Counted from the stretch's first letter, positions 17,050-25,450 are shown. The stretch: 64,000 nucleotides of DNA from Phycisphaerae bacterium (GCA_018003015.1 JAGNEZ010000011.1:1-64000), one strand, 5' to 3'. A program made the numbers and translations. The notes: generated by a model from the sequence alone, not told the origin.

Positions 17050-17592
17050 TCAGGGCGGGAGGATCTCGAAGTCATACGCATCGAGCGGGATGCGGGTATG
17101 CTCCATCCGGCTGGGCTCGGGGACGTAGAAGATCGGTCCGAGGCCGGGACCGGGGTAGGTCAGTTCATCGTGCAGCACGCCGCCGGGCACGGTGAAGTAG
17201 CTGGTCTCAGGATCGTTGGGCTGCAATTCGAGGATGAACAGATCGTCGGCGGTCAGGCGGCCTTCTGCAGTCTTGGCCTGGAACTCGGCGACCGGGCAAG
17301 TGCCGAGCACATAGAGCAGCGGCTTGCTGGCCGGATCGGCGAAGAACAGCCAGCTCTCGGCGTCGCCATGGGCGGCGAGGTGATCCAACTTCGTCCGGTT
17401 GCAGGCCACGACGAGCATCTGCCAGGGGCCGGTACCTTCGGCCGCCAGCTCGACCCGCTCAACGACCTGGTCGTTTTCCCTGACCGTGCGGGCCTTCTCC
17501 GAGGGTACAAGCCTGCGGAGCCCTCCGCGTTTCTCCAGATCTGCCATGGATTCGGGCGTCGCCTTGTGGGCATGCAGTGTGATGCGTTTCAT
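17050..17592 (-). CDS. conserved protein of unknown function
   Basis: 180 residues from the ATG at 17592; the longer frame up to 17799 lies inside the upstream gene. No signal peptide or membrane segment; the composition is that of a soluble cytoplasmic protein. It begins MKRITLHAHKATPESM and has runs of short beta-strands (WQMLVVACNRTKLDHLAAHG, SWLFFADPASKPLLYVLGTC) and a C-terminal stretch with FTVPGGVLHDELTYPG. I do not recognise the family. Its start overlaps the stop of the YkgJ-type gene by 4 nt, making it third in a ctpA-ykgJ-unknown operon. Confidence 0.65.
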   Translation of the reverse strand: MKRITLHAHKATPESMADLEKRGGLRRLVPSEKARTVRENDQVVERVELAAEGTGPWQMLVVACNRTKLDHLAAHGDAESWLFFADPASKPLLYVLGTCPVAEFQAKTAEGRLTADDLFILELQPNDPETSYFTVPGGVLHDELTYPGPGLGPIFYVPEPSRMEHTRIPLDAYDFEILPP

Positions 17593-18119
17593 CGTCGTCG
17601 CCGGCCTCTTCGGTAGTAGTTGTATCCGAGTTTGTCTTTCAGACGTTCGAGCATGTCGAAGATGATCGGGCAGGTTCCGGCCCGTTCGATGATCCCGATG
17701 GTCCGCGACGCGACGTTGCTGCCGATGTACGGGTAACCCTGGCAGACCTCGGGTCGGTCCTCGTAGACCGAGCAGAGGTTGTCCTGGAGGAACGGGCATG
17801 GCCGGGCGTCGATACCGGCGTCGTGCTCGCGGGTCTTGGGTTGGACATAGCGGCTGGCGAACTCGCCGGGGGTGAGGTTGAGGCGCCGGGCGAGGCGTGC
17901 GATTTCCTCCTTGTTGACCGGGATGTAGTTGTCTCGGCAGCAGGCGGCGCAGGTCGTGCAGTTGACCTGGGCTTCGGCCTGGCGAGCGAACCGCTCGGCC
18001 AGGTTATCCACTCGGCGTTCGGGGAGTATCGAGTACGCCTTGAGGAATGCGCGGAAGCCCCAGTTTTCGTCTGCTCGCTCGCGGGCCAGGCGAGCCACGA
18101 TTTCCGGGTTTTTCTCCAT
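17589..18119 (-). CDS. YkgJ-family cysteine-cluster protein
   Basis: 176 residues from the ATG at 18119. It has the family's zinc/iron-sulphur-type cluster: VNCTTCAACCRDNYIPVN with the CxxCxxCC spacing, then PCPFLQDNLCSVYEDRPEVC, and a late GTCPII. A basic tail (YYRRGRRRR) ends the protein. YkgJ-type proteins are widespread and probably bind metal, but no reaction is established. It starts 3 nt after the stop of the S41 protease gene and overlaps the next gene by 4 nt, so the three are one operon. Confidence 0.88.
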   Translation of the reverse strand: MEKNPEIVARLARERADENWGFRAFLKAYSILPERRVDNLAERFARQAEAQVNCTTCAACCRDNYIPVNKEEIARLARRLNLTPGEFASRYVQPKTREHDAGIDARPCPFLQDNLCSVYEDRPEVCQGYPYIGSNVASRTIGIIERAGTCPIIFDMLERLKDKLGYNYYRRGRRRR

Positions 18120-18121
18120 GG

Positions 18122-19519
18122 TCAGCTCTTTTCGGCGAGTTGGGTGCGAATGGTATCGATGGCGGCGCGCAGTTGCCGATCGATGATGATCTCGAACCGT
18201 CGTGGTTTGCGTTCGCCGGCGGGGGCGGTGGCCGTGGCCGGTGCGGACGCGGCTGCGGCGGTGGTTGCCTGAGCAGAAGCCGGTTGACTGGGGGCTGGAG
18301 TGGTGGTGGTCGGGGTGGTGGTTGCCTGGGTGGTGGTCGGGTAATCGCCGGCCGCGTAGACCGAGAGCCACGAATCGAGCAGCTGGGCGCGTTCGTCCGA
18401 GGTGAGGATGACGGCCCGATCGGGCTGGACGCCCTTGCCGTGGATGCGTTCGCCGTTGGGCAAGTAGTAGTATGCGGTGGTCAGCTTGACCCAGCCGTTA
18501 TCGTTCTCGACCTGAAGGATGGTCTGGACCGAGCCTTTGCCGAAGGTGTTCTCGCCGATCACGGCGGCGCGTTGGTGGTCCTTGAGGGCCCCGGCGAGTA
18601 TTTCTGAGGCGCTGGCGGATCCGCCGTTGACCAGGATGGCCAGGGGAATGGGCGGATAGGTACCGTCGCGGGTGGCGACGTAGGGTTTGGGCGGTGCGAG
18701 GCGGCTCTTGGTGCTGACGATGACTCCTTCGGGGATGAAGTAGTTGGCGATCGCGACGACGACGTCGAGCAGGCCGCCGGGATTGTCGCGCACGTCGATG
18801 ATCAGGCCGCGGATCTGCTCGCGGCTGAAGAGGTCGTCGACGATCTGGCGGAACTGTTCGTCGGTGTGGCCTTCGAAGCTGAGGATACGGACGTAACCGA
18901 TTCCCGCGGCCTGATCGATCACGTATTCCCACTTCCAGTCCTCGGTGCGGGCCCATCCGCGCACGGTGGGCACGTTGACGATTGCCCGGGTGATGGTGAT
19001 CTTGAAGGGCTCGCGGATGCCGGTGCGTTCGATGGTCAAGGTCACGCGGGTGCCGGCCTCGCCGGAGATGAGCTTGACGCACTGTTCCACCGATTTGCCG
19101 CGGGTTTCCTCGCCGTCGATGTGGGTGATGCGGTCGCCGGACCGGATGCGGGCGCGGAAGGCGGGGCTACCCTCGATCGGACTCACGACCAGCAGTCCGC
19201 CGTCGGTGTGGGTTCCGACATGAACGCCGATGCCTGGGAACTGGCCCTCGGTTCGTTTCTGGAATTCCGCGTATTCGCTCTCGGTGTAGAAGGTGCTGTA
19301 GGGGTCGAGCCGGCTGAGCATGCCGTCGATGGCCCCGTGCAGCAGGTCGTCCTCTCTGACCTGCTCGACGTAGTGTTTCTGGATCTGGAGGCGGACGTCG
19401 AGCAGGGGGCTGAACTGGTTGTAGAGTGCGTCTCGCCGGATGCGGCTTTCCGGTCCCTTCCAGAGCAGCACGGCCACGGTGACGGCGATGATGATCCAGA
19501 CAATGTTGCGTTTGGGCAT
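18122..19519 (-). CDS. S41-family carboxy-terminal processing protease (CtpA/Prc-like)
   Basis: 465 residues from the ATG at 19519. An N-terminal hydrophobic segment (VWIIIAVTVAVLLW) exports or anchors it in the envelope. A PDZ domain covers about residues 85-165 (GIGVHVGTHTDGGLLVVSPI, ARIRSGDRITHIDGEE). The protease core has RGLIIDVRDNPGGLLDVVV, the catalytic Ser near 299 in NGGSASASEILAGAL, and the catalytic Lys near 326 in GENTFGKGSVQ. The tail is a Thr/Pro/Ala-rich linker (about 390-435) plus a short basic helix. CtpA enzymes trim or degrade envelope proteins from the C-terminus. It is first in an operon with the YkgJ-type gene. Confidence 0.93.
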   Translation of the reverse strand: MPKRNIVWIIIAVTVAVLLWKGPESRIRRDALYNQFSPLLDVRLQIQKHYVEQVREDDLLHGAIDGMLSRLDPYSTFYTESEYAEFQKRTEGQFPGIGVHVGTHTDGGLLVVSPIEGSPAFRARIRSGDRITHIDGEETRGKSVEQCVKLISGEAGTRVTLTIERTGIREPFKITITRAIVNVPTVRGWARTEDWKWEYVIDQAAGIGYVRILSFEGHTDEQFRQIVDDLFSREQIRGLIIDVRDNPGGLLDVVVAIANYFIPEGVIVSTKSRLAPPKPYVATRDGTYPPIPLAILVNGGSASASEILAGALKDHQRAAVIGENTFGKGSVQTILQVENDNGWVKLTTAYYYLPNGERIHGKGVQPDRAVILTSDERAQLLDSWLSVYAAGDYPTTTQATTTPTTTTPAPSQPASAQATTAAAASAPATATAPAGERKPRRFEIIIDRQLRAAIDTIRTQLAEKS

Positions 19520-19708
19520 GTCGCGCGCGTACTCCCGGTCCGGTGGCGTAAGGGGGGTATTGTCGCCCTGTCGGTTCGGGATGTCAATTCGGGCGCGTGC
19601 AGTCTCTGGGTGGGATGGAGGGCGGGCCGAGAATCGAGTATGGTCAGAGGCGGGTGAGACCGATGGTTTCCTGCCGGTTGCCGACGGCAGAGTGCTGGAA
19701 GAGACGCG

Positions 19709-20368
19709 ATGCCCGCGCTGCAGACCATGAAGGCCCAGGCCAAGAACGAATTCGAGGCCTGGGCGGAGACGTATGACGAGTCCAGGCTCCACCGGTTCAT
19801 GTTTCAGCCGGCCTACCGCATATTCCTTGAGGAGGTTTATGCCTGGCGGGGATCAAGCCGCGAGCGGTTCGACGTGCTGGACATCGGCTGCGGCACCGGC
19901 CAGTTCGGGGCGATGCTGGCGGTTTCGTTTTCATCGGCCCGGGTGACCGGGCTGGATTACGCTCATGGGATGTGCAAGGTGGCCGGGCGCAAAGCCGCCC
20001 ATGCCGGGGTGTCCGACCGGATGGGATTCGTCACCGGCGACAGTGAGCATCTTCCGTTTGCCGATCACTCGTTCGACCTGTTGACCTGCAGCAACTCTTT
20101 CCACCACTATCCGCGCCAGCAGGCGGTTATCCGGGACATGCATCGCGTGCTTCGTCCGGGCGGACGGCTCCTGCTCATTGACGGCTTTCGCGACAACGTG
20201 ATCGGCTGGGTGGTTTTCGACGTGATCATTGCCGCGGTCGAGAAGCACGTGTTTCATGCCCCGTGGTCGACGATTCACGGTTATTTCGAAGAGGCGGGCT
20301 TCAGCCAGATCCGGCGCCGGAAGTTCAACTTCTGGTTCCCGCTGCTGCTGACGGTGGGGGTTGCGTAG
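19709..20368 (+). CDS. class I SAM-dependent methyltransferase
   Basis: 219 residues from the ATG at 19709, with GAAGAGA upstream. The Methyltransf_11-type fold is clear: motif I VLDIGCGTGQFGAML near residue 52, the acidic residue after strand 2 (VTGLDY), 'SEHLPFADHSFDLLTCSN' and VLRPGGRLLLIDGF. The C-terminal part has hydrophobic stretches (VIGWVVFDVIIAAVEKHVF; FWFPLLLTVGVA) that may bring it to the membrane. The methyl acceptor cannot be told. It is divergently transcribed from the ctpA operon, sharing a 190-nt intergenic region. Confidence 0.88.
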   Translation: MPALQTMKAQAKNEFEAWAETYDESRLHRFMFQPAYRIFLEEVYAWRGSSRERFDVLDIGCGTGQFGAMLAVSFSSARVTGLDYAHGMCKVAGRKAAHAGVSDRMGFVTGDSEHLPFADHSFDLLTCSNSFHHYPRQQAVIRDMHRVLRPGGRLLLIDGFRDNVIGWVVFDVIIAAVEKHVFHAPWSTIHGYFEEAGFSQIRRRKFNFWFPLLLTVGVA

Positions 20369-20434
20369 GTTCGCCGGGTCCGGGGGGCATGGTGCGGGGC
20401 AAAGCCGACCGTGGCTCTCGCCTCCGGCGGAAGT

Positions 20435-21301
20435 CTACCTGGGCGCATTGCAGATGGCGGCGATGAACTCAGGGCTGGTGCCGCAGCAGCCGCCGATGAT
20501 ATTCGCCCCGGCGATGACCAGATGTTTGACCTGCTTGGCGAACTCGTCGGGTTGCATCCGGTAGACGACCTTGCCGTTCTCGATTTCGGGCATGCCGGCG
20601 TTGGCCTTGACCCAGATGGGCTTGTCGCAGGCGGCCTTGAGCATGGCGGCCACCTTGATGTAGTTCTCGATGCCGATGCCGCAGTTGCAGCCGATGATGT
20701 CGGCTCCGGTCTCGGTCAGGGCCTTGGCGGCCTGTTCCGGTGAGACGCCCATCATGGTGCGGGTCCGGTCGCGTCCGGAGTCGTAGGTCATGCAGGCGGC
20801 GACGACCAGGCCGGTGGTTTTGGCGGCCCGGACTGCGGCGGTGATCTCGGCCAGCTCGGTCATGGTCTCGACCACCAGGGCGTCGGCGCCGCCCTCGGCC
20901 AGGGCCATCGCCTGGTCTTTGAAGGCATCGAACAACTCCTGTTCGGTGACTTCGCCGGTCATGACCATTCGCCCGCTTGGCCCGATCGAGGCGAAGACCT
21001 TGGCCTTGTCGCCGGCGGCCTTCTTGCTGATCCGGGCCCCGGCCTTGTTGAACTCGGCGGTCTTGTCCTCGCGGCCATGGCGGCCCAGGACGAACCTGTT
21101 GGCCCCGAAGGTATTGGACAGAATGATCTTCGAGCCGGCGGCGACATAGGAGGCGGCCACCTGCTCAACCAGTTCCGGCTTGGTGATGTTCCATTCCTCA
21201 CGGCAGAAGCCGGCCGGACAACCCAGCTTGTCCAGTTCGGTACCCCAGGCACCGTCGGCCACGGTCACTTGGTCCGCGTAGTCACTTGCCTGCACCGCCA
21301 T
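20435..21301 (-). CDS. homocysteine S-methyltransferase-family protein
   Basis: 288 residues from the ATG at 21301. The barrel has VADGAWGTELDKLG, AGSKIILSNTFGANRF, ADALVVETMTELAEI and the zinc-binding cysteines in GADIIGCNCGIG and IGGCCGTSPEFI. This matches the homocysteine/betaine methyltransferase family, including the N-terminal module of MetH. As a stand-alone protein it would move a methyl group to homocysteine or another thiol, or work with a corrinoid protein encoded elsewhere. A TATAAT -10 lies 38 nt upstream on this strand. Confidence 0.9.
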   Translation of the reverse strand: MAVQASDYADQVTVADGAWGTELDKLGCPAGFCREEWNITKPELVEQVAASYVAAGSKIILSNTFGANRFVLGRHGREDKTAEFNKAGARISKKAAGDKAKVFASIGPSGRMVMTGEVTEQELFDAFKDQAMALAEGGADALVVETMTELAEITAAVRAAKTTGLVVAACMTYDSGRDRTRTMMGVSPEQAAKALTETGADIIGCNCGIGIENYIKVAAMLKAACDKPIWVKANAGMPEIENGKVVYRMQPDEFAKQVKHLVIAGANIIGGCCGTSPEFIAAICNAPR

Positions 21302-21452
21302 GTCTCACCTCGCGTGAAAGCCTGAGAAGGCGGGGGGCATTATAACCCGGGTACGGCTACAATGCGCGGGTTGCAGACCGCGTCCCGAGCGCCGTGCGGC
21401 ACAGGCGATCGGCCGGTGGACCTTCGCAGGCTCGGGGCGCACCGCTGTTGGA
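21302..21452. promoter_or_regulatory. divergent promoter region (methyltransferase / thyX)
   Basis: On the minus strand, TATAAT (complement of 21339-21344) is a perfect -10 for the homocysteine methyltransferase gene. On the plus strand, TACAAT (21358-21363) is a -10-like hexamer for thyX. Good -35 partners were not found at 16-18 nt for either, so only the -10 elements are supported. Confidence 0.4.
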
Positions 21453-22238
21453 GTGCTTGTCTTGAAGATTGTACGTGATCCGCAGGTCTATCTCGTCGGT
21501 CGGCAGTCGGTTGGCGCCGCCGAGATCGAGCGTTTCCTGGCCGACCATGACGTCTCCCAATGGAGCACTGACACCGAGGTGACCGGGGAGAAGCTGTGCG
21601 AGATCGCCGGGCGGTTGTGCTACATGAGCTTTGCCCGGCCCCGGCCGGGGGGCAACAAGGCCTACCTGGCCCACATCCTCGAGGTCGGGCATGGCAGTGT
21701 TTTGGAGCATGCGGTTTTCAACCTGCTCATCACCGGCGTGTCCCGCAGCTTCACCCACGAGCTGATCCGGCACCGGGCGGGCTTTGGCTACTCCCAGCTG
21801 TCGCAGCGGTATGTGGACGAATCCACGGCCGACTTCGTCGAGCCGGACTGCATCGCCGAGGATCCGGCTCTGCATGAGGTCTGGATGGCGGCCATCGGGC
21901 ACGCCCACGAGGCCTATTGCCGGCTGGTTGACGGTCTGGCCGCTCGGCACGCAGGCATGGAGGACAAGACGCTGCGGCGGAAGATTGCCCGCCAGGCGGC
22001 TCGCTCGGTTCTGCCCAACGCGACGGAGACCAAGATCTTCATCACGGCCAATGCCCGGGCCCTTCGGCACTTCATCGAGCTGCGCTGCAACGAGCACGCG
22101 GAAGTCGAGATCCGGAAGGTGTCCGGGCAGGTACTGAGGGTCCTGCAGAAGGAGGCTCCGCACCTGTTTGGCGATTATGAACTCGTGGATCTTCCCGACG
22201 GCACGCAGGCCGCCCGGACGGAGCATCGCAAGGTCTGA
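21453..22238 (+). CDS. thyX: flavin-dependent thymidylate synthase ThyX
   Basis: 261 residues starting at a GTG (21453); a TTG at 21462 is possible. ThyX makes dTMP from dUMP with FAD, NADPH and methylene-tetrahydrofolate. The signature region is FTHELIRHRAGFGYSQLSQRY, preceded by VGHGSVLEHAVFNLL; the C-terminal dUMP-binding part has SVLPNATETKIFITANARAL followed by FIELRC. The signature has eight residues between RHR and the conserved Ser; the usual pattern has seven. The start of a likely operon is here, with DUF2721, a membrane protein and a radical SAM gene following on the same strand. Confidence 0.95.
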   Translation: MLVLKIVRDPQVYLVGRQSVGAAEIERFLADHDVSQWSTDTEVTGEKLCEIAGRLCYMSFARPRPGGNKAYLAHILEVGHGSVLEHAVFNLLITGVSRSFTHELIRHRAGFGYSQLSQRYVDESTADFVEPDCIAEDPALHEVWMAAIGHAHEAYCRLVDGLAARHAGMEDKTLRRKIARQAARSVLPNATETKIFITANARALRHFIELRCNEHAEVEIRKVSGQVLRVLQKEAPHLFGDYELVDLPDGTQAARTEHRKV

Positions 22239-22256
22239 CGCGAGTGGCAGCGCTGC

Positions 22257-22286
22257 TTGCGGTCGAGCGTCCGTCTTGGTTAAACT
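22257..22286 (+). promoter_or_regulatory. promoter 6 nt before the DUF2721 start
   Basis: TTGCGG (22257-22262), 18 nt, TAAACT (22281-22286); the ATG follows at 22293. Transcription would start at or next to the start codon, giving a leaderless mRNA. No ribosome binding site precedes the ATG, which agrees with that. Confidence 0.4.
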
Positions 22287-22292
22287 CATTCG

Positions 22293-22856
22293 ATGCCAGC
22301 CCCGGAACTGTACAGCTTCATTTCCGCATCGGTTGTTCCTGTGGTCATCATCTCGGCCTGCGGTCTGCTGTGCCTGGCGTTCTACAGCCGGCTGGCCTAC
22401 ATCGTCGCTCGGCTTCGGTCCTTTCATCGTGAGCTTCTGACCGAGCAGGAGGAGTACACCAAGGACCTGGCCGCCGATCCGACCGACGAGATCACCACGC
22501 ACCGTCACCGGGAGGTCATTCGGATGCTCGAGGTTCAGACGGAATGGGTCTACCGGCGGGCCCAGCTCATTCGCGGCAACCTGCTCTGCCTGCTCATGAC
22601 CATCGCTTGCCTGACGATTTGCTCGTTGTCCATGGGCCTGGCGACGTTGTACAGGGAAGTGGTCTACGTTTCGCTCGCGACGTTCGTTGTAGGGGCGCTC
22701 TTCCTGCTGGGCGGCGTCATCCTCGCGGTCATTGAGATGTCGTTTGCGCTCAAGCCGCTGGAGCTTGAGAGCCGCTTCGTCAGCAAGATGTCGCTGGAAC
22801 TGGTCAAGGATGTGCGGAAGCAGAGTTCTCGCTCCGAGGAGAAGCCGGTTGTGTGA
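22293..22856 (+). CDS. DUF2721-family membrane protein
   Basis: 187 residues. It has an N-terminal transmembrane segment (VVPVVIISACGLLCLAFY), a cytoplasmic helix typical of the family with NRL/ARL...HRELL and a charged coiled stretch, then two more transmembrane segments (LLCLLMTIACLTICSLSMGL; YVSLATFVVGALFLLGGVIL) and a final amphipathic tail ending FALKPLELE. DUF2721 proteins have no established function. It is 10 nt before the next membrane-protein gene. Confidence 0.8.
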   Translation: MPAPELYSFISASVVPVVIISACGLLCLAFYSRLAYIVARLRSFHRELLTEQEEYTKDLAADPTDEITTHRHREVIRMLEVQTEWVYRRAQLIRGNLLCLLMTIACLTICSLSMGLATLYREVVYVSLATFVVGALFLLGGVILAVIEMSFALKPLELESRFVSKMSLELVKDVRKQSSRSEEKPVV

Positions 22857-22865
22857 GGTGCCGAC

Positions 22866-23402
22866 GTGGAAGCCGCCGCAGGGAGTCGCGTAAAACTGCC
22901 GGTCCTCTTCGGGGTTGCGGTTTGTCTGGTCAGCCTTCTGATCGGCGCGTTTTTTGGCTTTCTGGCCGGCTCCGGGTATCTGATCTGGCACGGTGAGACT
23001 TCCGGCATGCGTCTTTCGGTGCGGATCCTGCTTGCCACGGGCAGTGGGACGGGTGGAATCGGCGGGGTGCTTGTGGGACTGATCTGGTGCCGGGTGATGT
23101 TCCGGAAGGTGCTGAGCGGCGTGTCCGGCGGGAAGCTGATCATGGCGGGTGGGAAATGGGGGCTGCTGGCGGGCGTGGCGACGACCGTGACCCTGCATGT
23201 CATGCTGCTTATGGTGCTGATCGTGATGGCCCTCGTGCCTGCGGTGGTGGACGTCATGTTGCTGATGGCCATCGGCCTGGCCTGCGGTGTGGTAGCCGGG
23301 GGCATCTTTGGGCTTCTGAGCGGCGCGGTTTGCGGCTGGCTGGCCAGGCGGGCGAGCTCGCACGGCTTCCCGATAGAGGTCTTGCCGCCCGCCTCGGAGT
23401 GA
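22866..23402 (+). CDS. small membrane protein of unknown function
   Basis: 178 residues from a GTG at 22866. About four transmembrane segments: FGVAVCLVSLLIGAFFGFLA, ILLATGSGTGGIGGVLVGLI, LLAGVATTVTLHVMLLMVLI-VMALV and LLMAIGLACGVVAGGIFGLL. The glycine-rich helices suggest tight packing, perhaps an oligomer. I do not recognise the family. It ends 3 nt before the radical SAM gene and is probably cotranscribed with it. Confidence 0.65.
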   Translation: MEAAAGSRVKLPVLFGVAVCLVSLLIGAFFGFLAGSGYLIWHGETSGMRLSVRILLATGSGTGGIGGVLVGLIWCRVMFRKVLSGVSGGKLIMAGGKWGLLAGVATTVTLHVMLLMVLIVMALVPAVVDVMLLMAIGLACGVVAGGIFGLLSGAVCGWLARRASSHGFPIEVLPPASE

Positions 23403-23405
23403 CCC

Positions 23406-24626
23406 ATGGGGATCGCCACGGCCCTGCAGGTGGTGCGGATGTTCGCCCGGCTCACGGGTCGCGTGCCGGCCGGGCACCTGTGGTATCTCTTCCGCCGCAT
23501 GGCCAACGAGAAGCCGCACCGATTCGGCGGCCAGACGCGGATCAACACGTTCTTCCCGCCGTACCCGTCCCCGGCGTTCGATCGATTCTGTGCGGCCGTC
23601 ATTGCCCGACGGCGGGTGCCGTTCTCGGTTTACCTGGCCGTCACCGGAGCCTGCCCGTTTCGCTGTCCGCACTGCAGCTATGCCGGGCGAGCCAACGGCC
23701 GGATGTCGCCTGGGCAACTCCTCGATGCGGTGCGGCAGGTGAAGTTGCTGGGCACGTGCGCGCTCGGCTTCACGGGCGGCGAGCCGATGCTGTGTGGCGA
23801 CCTGGAACAGCTGGTGGCCGCGGCGGCTCCGGAGATGGCTACGATCGTTTTCACCACCGGGCATGGGCTTGACGATTCGCGGGCGCGCAAGCTTGCGGCG
23901 GCGGGGGTGTCCTGTGTGACCATCGGCATCGAATCGGCGGACGCCGAGGCCCACGATCGTTTCCGCGGCCGGGTGGGGTCGTTCGCCGAGGCGGAGGCAG
24001 CGGTGCGGGCCTGCCAGGACGCCGGCATTTACACGGCCATCTCGACCGTGGGCACGCGTGAGCGGATCGCGGGTGGTGAACTGGCGGCCATGTACGACCT
24101 CGGCCGCCGGTGGGGCGTGGGTGAGTTCCGGCTGCTCGCTCCGGTGGCGACCGGGCGGCTGCGCGGCGGTGCGGGCGCGATGCTGGAACCGAACGAGCGG
24201 CGGACACTCTTTGATTTCCATGTCGAGCACAATCGCCGGGGTGACGGGCCGGCCGTGAACTCGTTCGCGTATCTGGAGTCGGACGAGTTGTTCGGCTGTG
24301 GTGCGGGTTATCACCATGTCTACATCGACGCCGCCGGGCAGGTGTGTCCGTGCGATCTGACGCCGCTGAGTTTCGGTGATATGACGGCCGAGCCACTGGC
24401 CGACATCTGGCAGCGGATGGAGCGGTTCTTTCCCTGTCCGCGTCGCGGCTGCCTCATGGCTGTCCTAGCCGACGGTTTGGATCCCGCCGCCGACCTTCCC
24501 TTGCCGCGCGAACAAAGCGAGTCCTTGTGTGCGCGTTGTGGTTCGACGGCTCTGCCCGAAGGGTACCGGCGGCTGTTGACTCCAGCATCGCGGTGTGGCC
24601 GCAGGGGTGTCGGTGGTGCGAGGTGA
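23406..24626 (+). CDS. radical SAM protein with SPASM-like C-terminal cysteines
   Basis: 406 residues from the ATG at 23406. The [4Fe-4S]/SAM motif is Cys83-x3-Cys87-x2-Cys90 in GACPFRCPHCSYAG. The barrel follows with LGFTGGEPMLCGDL (the GGE motif), GVSCVTIGIESADAEAHDRF and VGEFRLLAPVATGR. The C-terminus has a second cluster of cysteines in 'FGCGAGYHHVYIDAAGQVCP', CDLTPLSFGDM, FPCPRRGC and ESLCARCGS, as in SPASM/twitch proteins that bind auxiliary iron-sulphur clusters and often modify peptides. No small substrate peptide gene is obvious beside it. The reaction is unknown. Confidence 0.88.
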   Translation: MGIATALQVVRMFARLTGRVPAGHLWYLFRRMANEKPHRFGGQTRINTFFPPYPSPAFDRFCAAVIARRRVPFSVYLAVTGACPFRCPHCSYAGRANGRMSPGQLLDAVRQVKLLGTCALGFTGGEPMLCGDLEQLVAAAAPEMATIVFTTGHGLDDSRARKLAAAGVSCVTIGIESADAEAHDRFRGRVGSFAEAEAAVRACQDAGIYTAISTVGTRERIAGGELAAMYDLGRRWGVGEFRLLAPVATGRLRGGAGAMLEPNERRTLFDFHVEHNRRGDGPAVNSFAYLESDELFGCGAGYHHVYIDAAGQVCPCDLTPLSFGDMTAEPLADIWQRMERFFPCPRRGCLMAVLADGLDPAADLPLPREQSESLCARCGSTALPEGYRRLLTPASRCGRRGVGGAR

Positions 24627-24797
24627 TCATCGAGACGAGACGGTGTTCCGGTACGTTTCTTCTCCGTTCATGGCAATCGGCGTTCTCCGTTCTTGGTGAC
24701 GGATGGGCTGTCGGTGCCCCCACGACGCGCGATCTTCAGGGAGCCGGAGTGTGTCTGTTTGGATGAAACGTGAATCTCACGAAAGGAAGTCTGACAG

Positions 24798-25450
24798 GTG
24801 CGGCCTCTGCTGGCTCTTGCCGCGTTGACCCTGATCGGCCTCTGTTCTTGCCCGGCCAGGTTGCGGGGTTGGTCCTTCGAGCGATACGTCCTCAAGTACG
24901 AGTCGCCGGTTGACGTATCGCTTCAGGCCAAGGTCGAGGAGATCGACGCCTCGCTGCGCCGGCGGTACGGGATGACGACGGAGCAGACCGCCGTTGGCGT
25001 GCTGGACCTCAGGGTGCTGCGGCTGGCCATGATCCACCCGGATCGGATCGAATACGCCGCCAGCGTGCCGAAGATCGGGATCCTGCTTGCGTACTTCCAG
25101 GTGCATCCCGAGGCAGCGACCCGTCTGGACGCGGTCAGGCGACACGAACTAGGCCTCATGGTCAAGGCCAGCAGCAACGAGATGGCTGCCAAGTACTCGC
25201 GGCAGCTGGGTCTCCAGGTTATCCAGGGCGTGCTCAACGACGCTGGCTTCTACGATCGGGCTCGCGGCAGAGGCCTCTGGTTGGGGCTGCACTACGGCAA
25301 GGGTGACGAGCGGTATCCTGACCCGGTCGGCGATCACTCTCACGCCGCCACTACCTTCCGGTGGCGCTCACTCGGCACCCCAGGGGCGACGACTATCTGG
25401 TCGAGGTGGCGAAAGCGGTTGATGACCTGATGGAGCCGCGGAGGCCCTAG
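24798..25450 (+). pseudogene. beta-lactamase-like serine hydrolase, internally deleted and frameshifted
   Basis: From a GTG at 24798 (GAAAGGAAG upstream) the protein has a hydrophobic signal (possible lipobox ...LCSC), then VGVLDLRVLRLAMIHPDRIE and the active-site Ser89-x-x-Lys92 in ASVPKIGILLAYF. The second motif region is LMVKASSNEMAAKYSRQLG, followed by GLWLGLHYGKGDERYPDPVG and DHSHAAT. After that the frame runs into non-homologous codons and a TGA at 25428-25430. In the +2 frame from 25352 a typical family C-terminus appears, YLPVALTRHPRGDDYLVEVA to KAVDDLMEPRRP, with stop at 25448-25450. About 80 residues, including the third (KTG/KWG-like) motif, are missing between. The product should be inactive as a hydrolase. 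Confidence 0.7.

Noticed and set aside
18285-18345. Tandem GGTGGT/GGTGGTCG-like repeats
   Set aside because: They encode the Thr/Pro-rich linker of the S41 protease and need no other explanation.
21357-24317. A 986-codon open frame on the minus strand opposite thyX to the radical SAM gene
   Set aside because: It is the shadow of four well-supported plus-strand genes in GC-rich DNA, rich in Arg, His, Pro and Gln with no domain.
24655-24700. TTCTCCGTTC repeated twice about 22 nt apart before the serine-hydrolase gene
   Set aside because: Only 10 bp, no symmetry and no linked regulator; chance cannot be ruled out.
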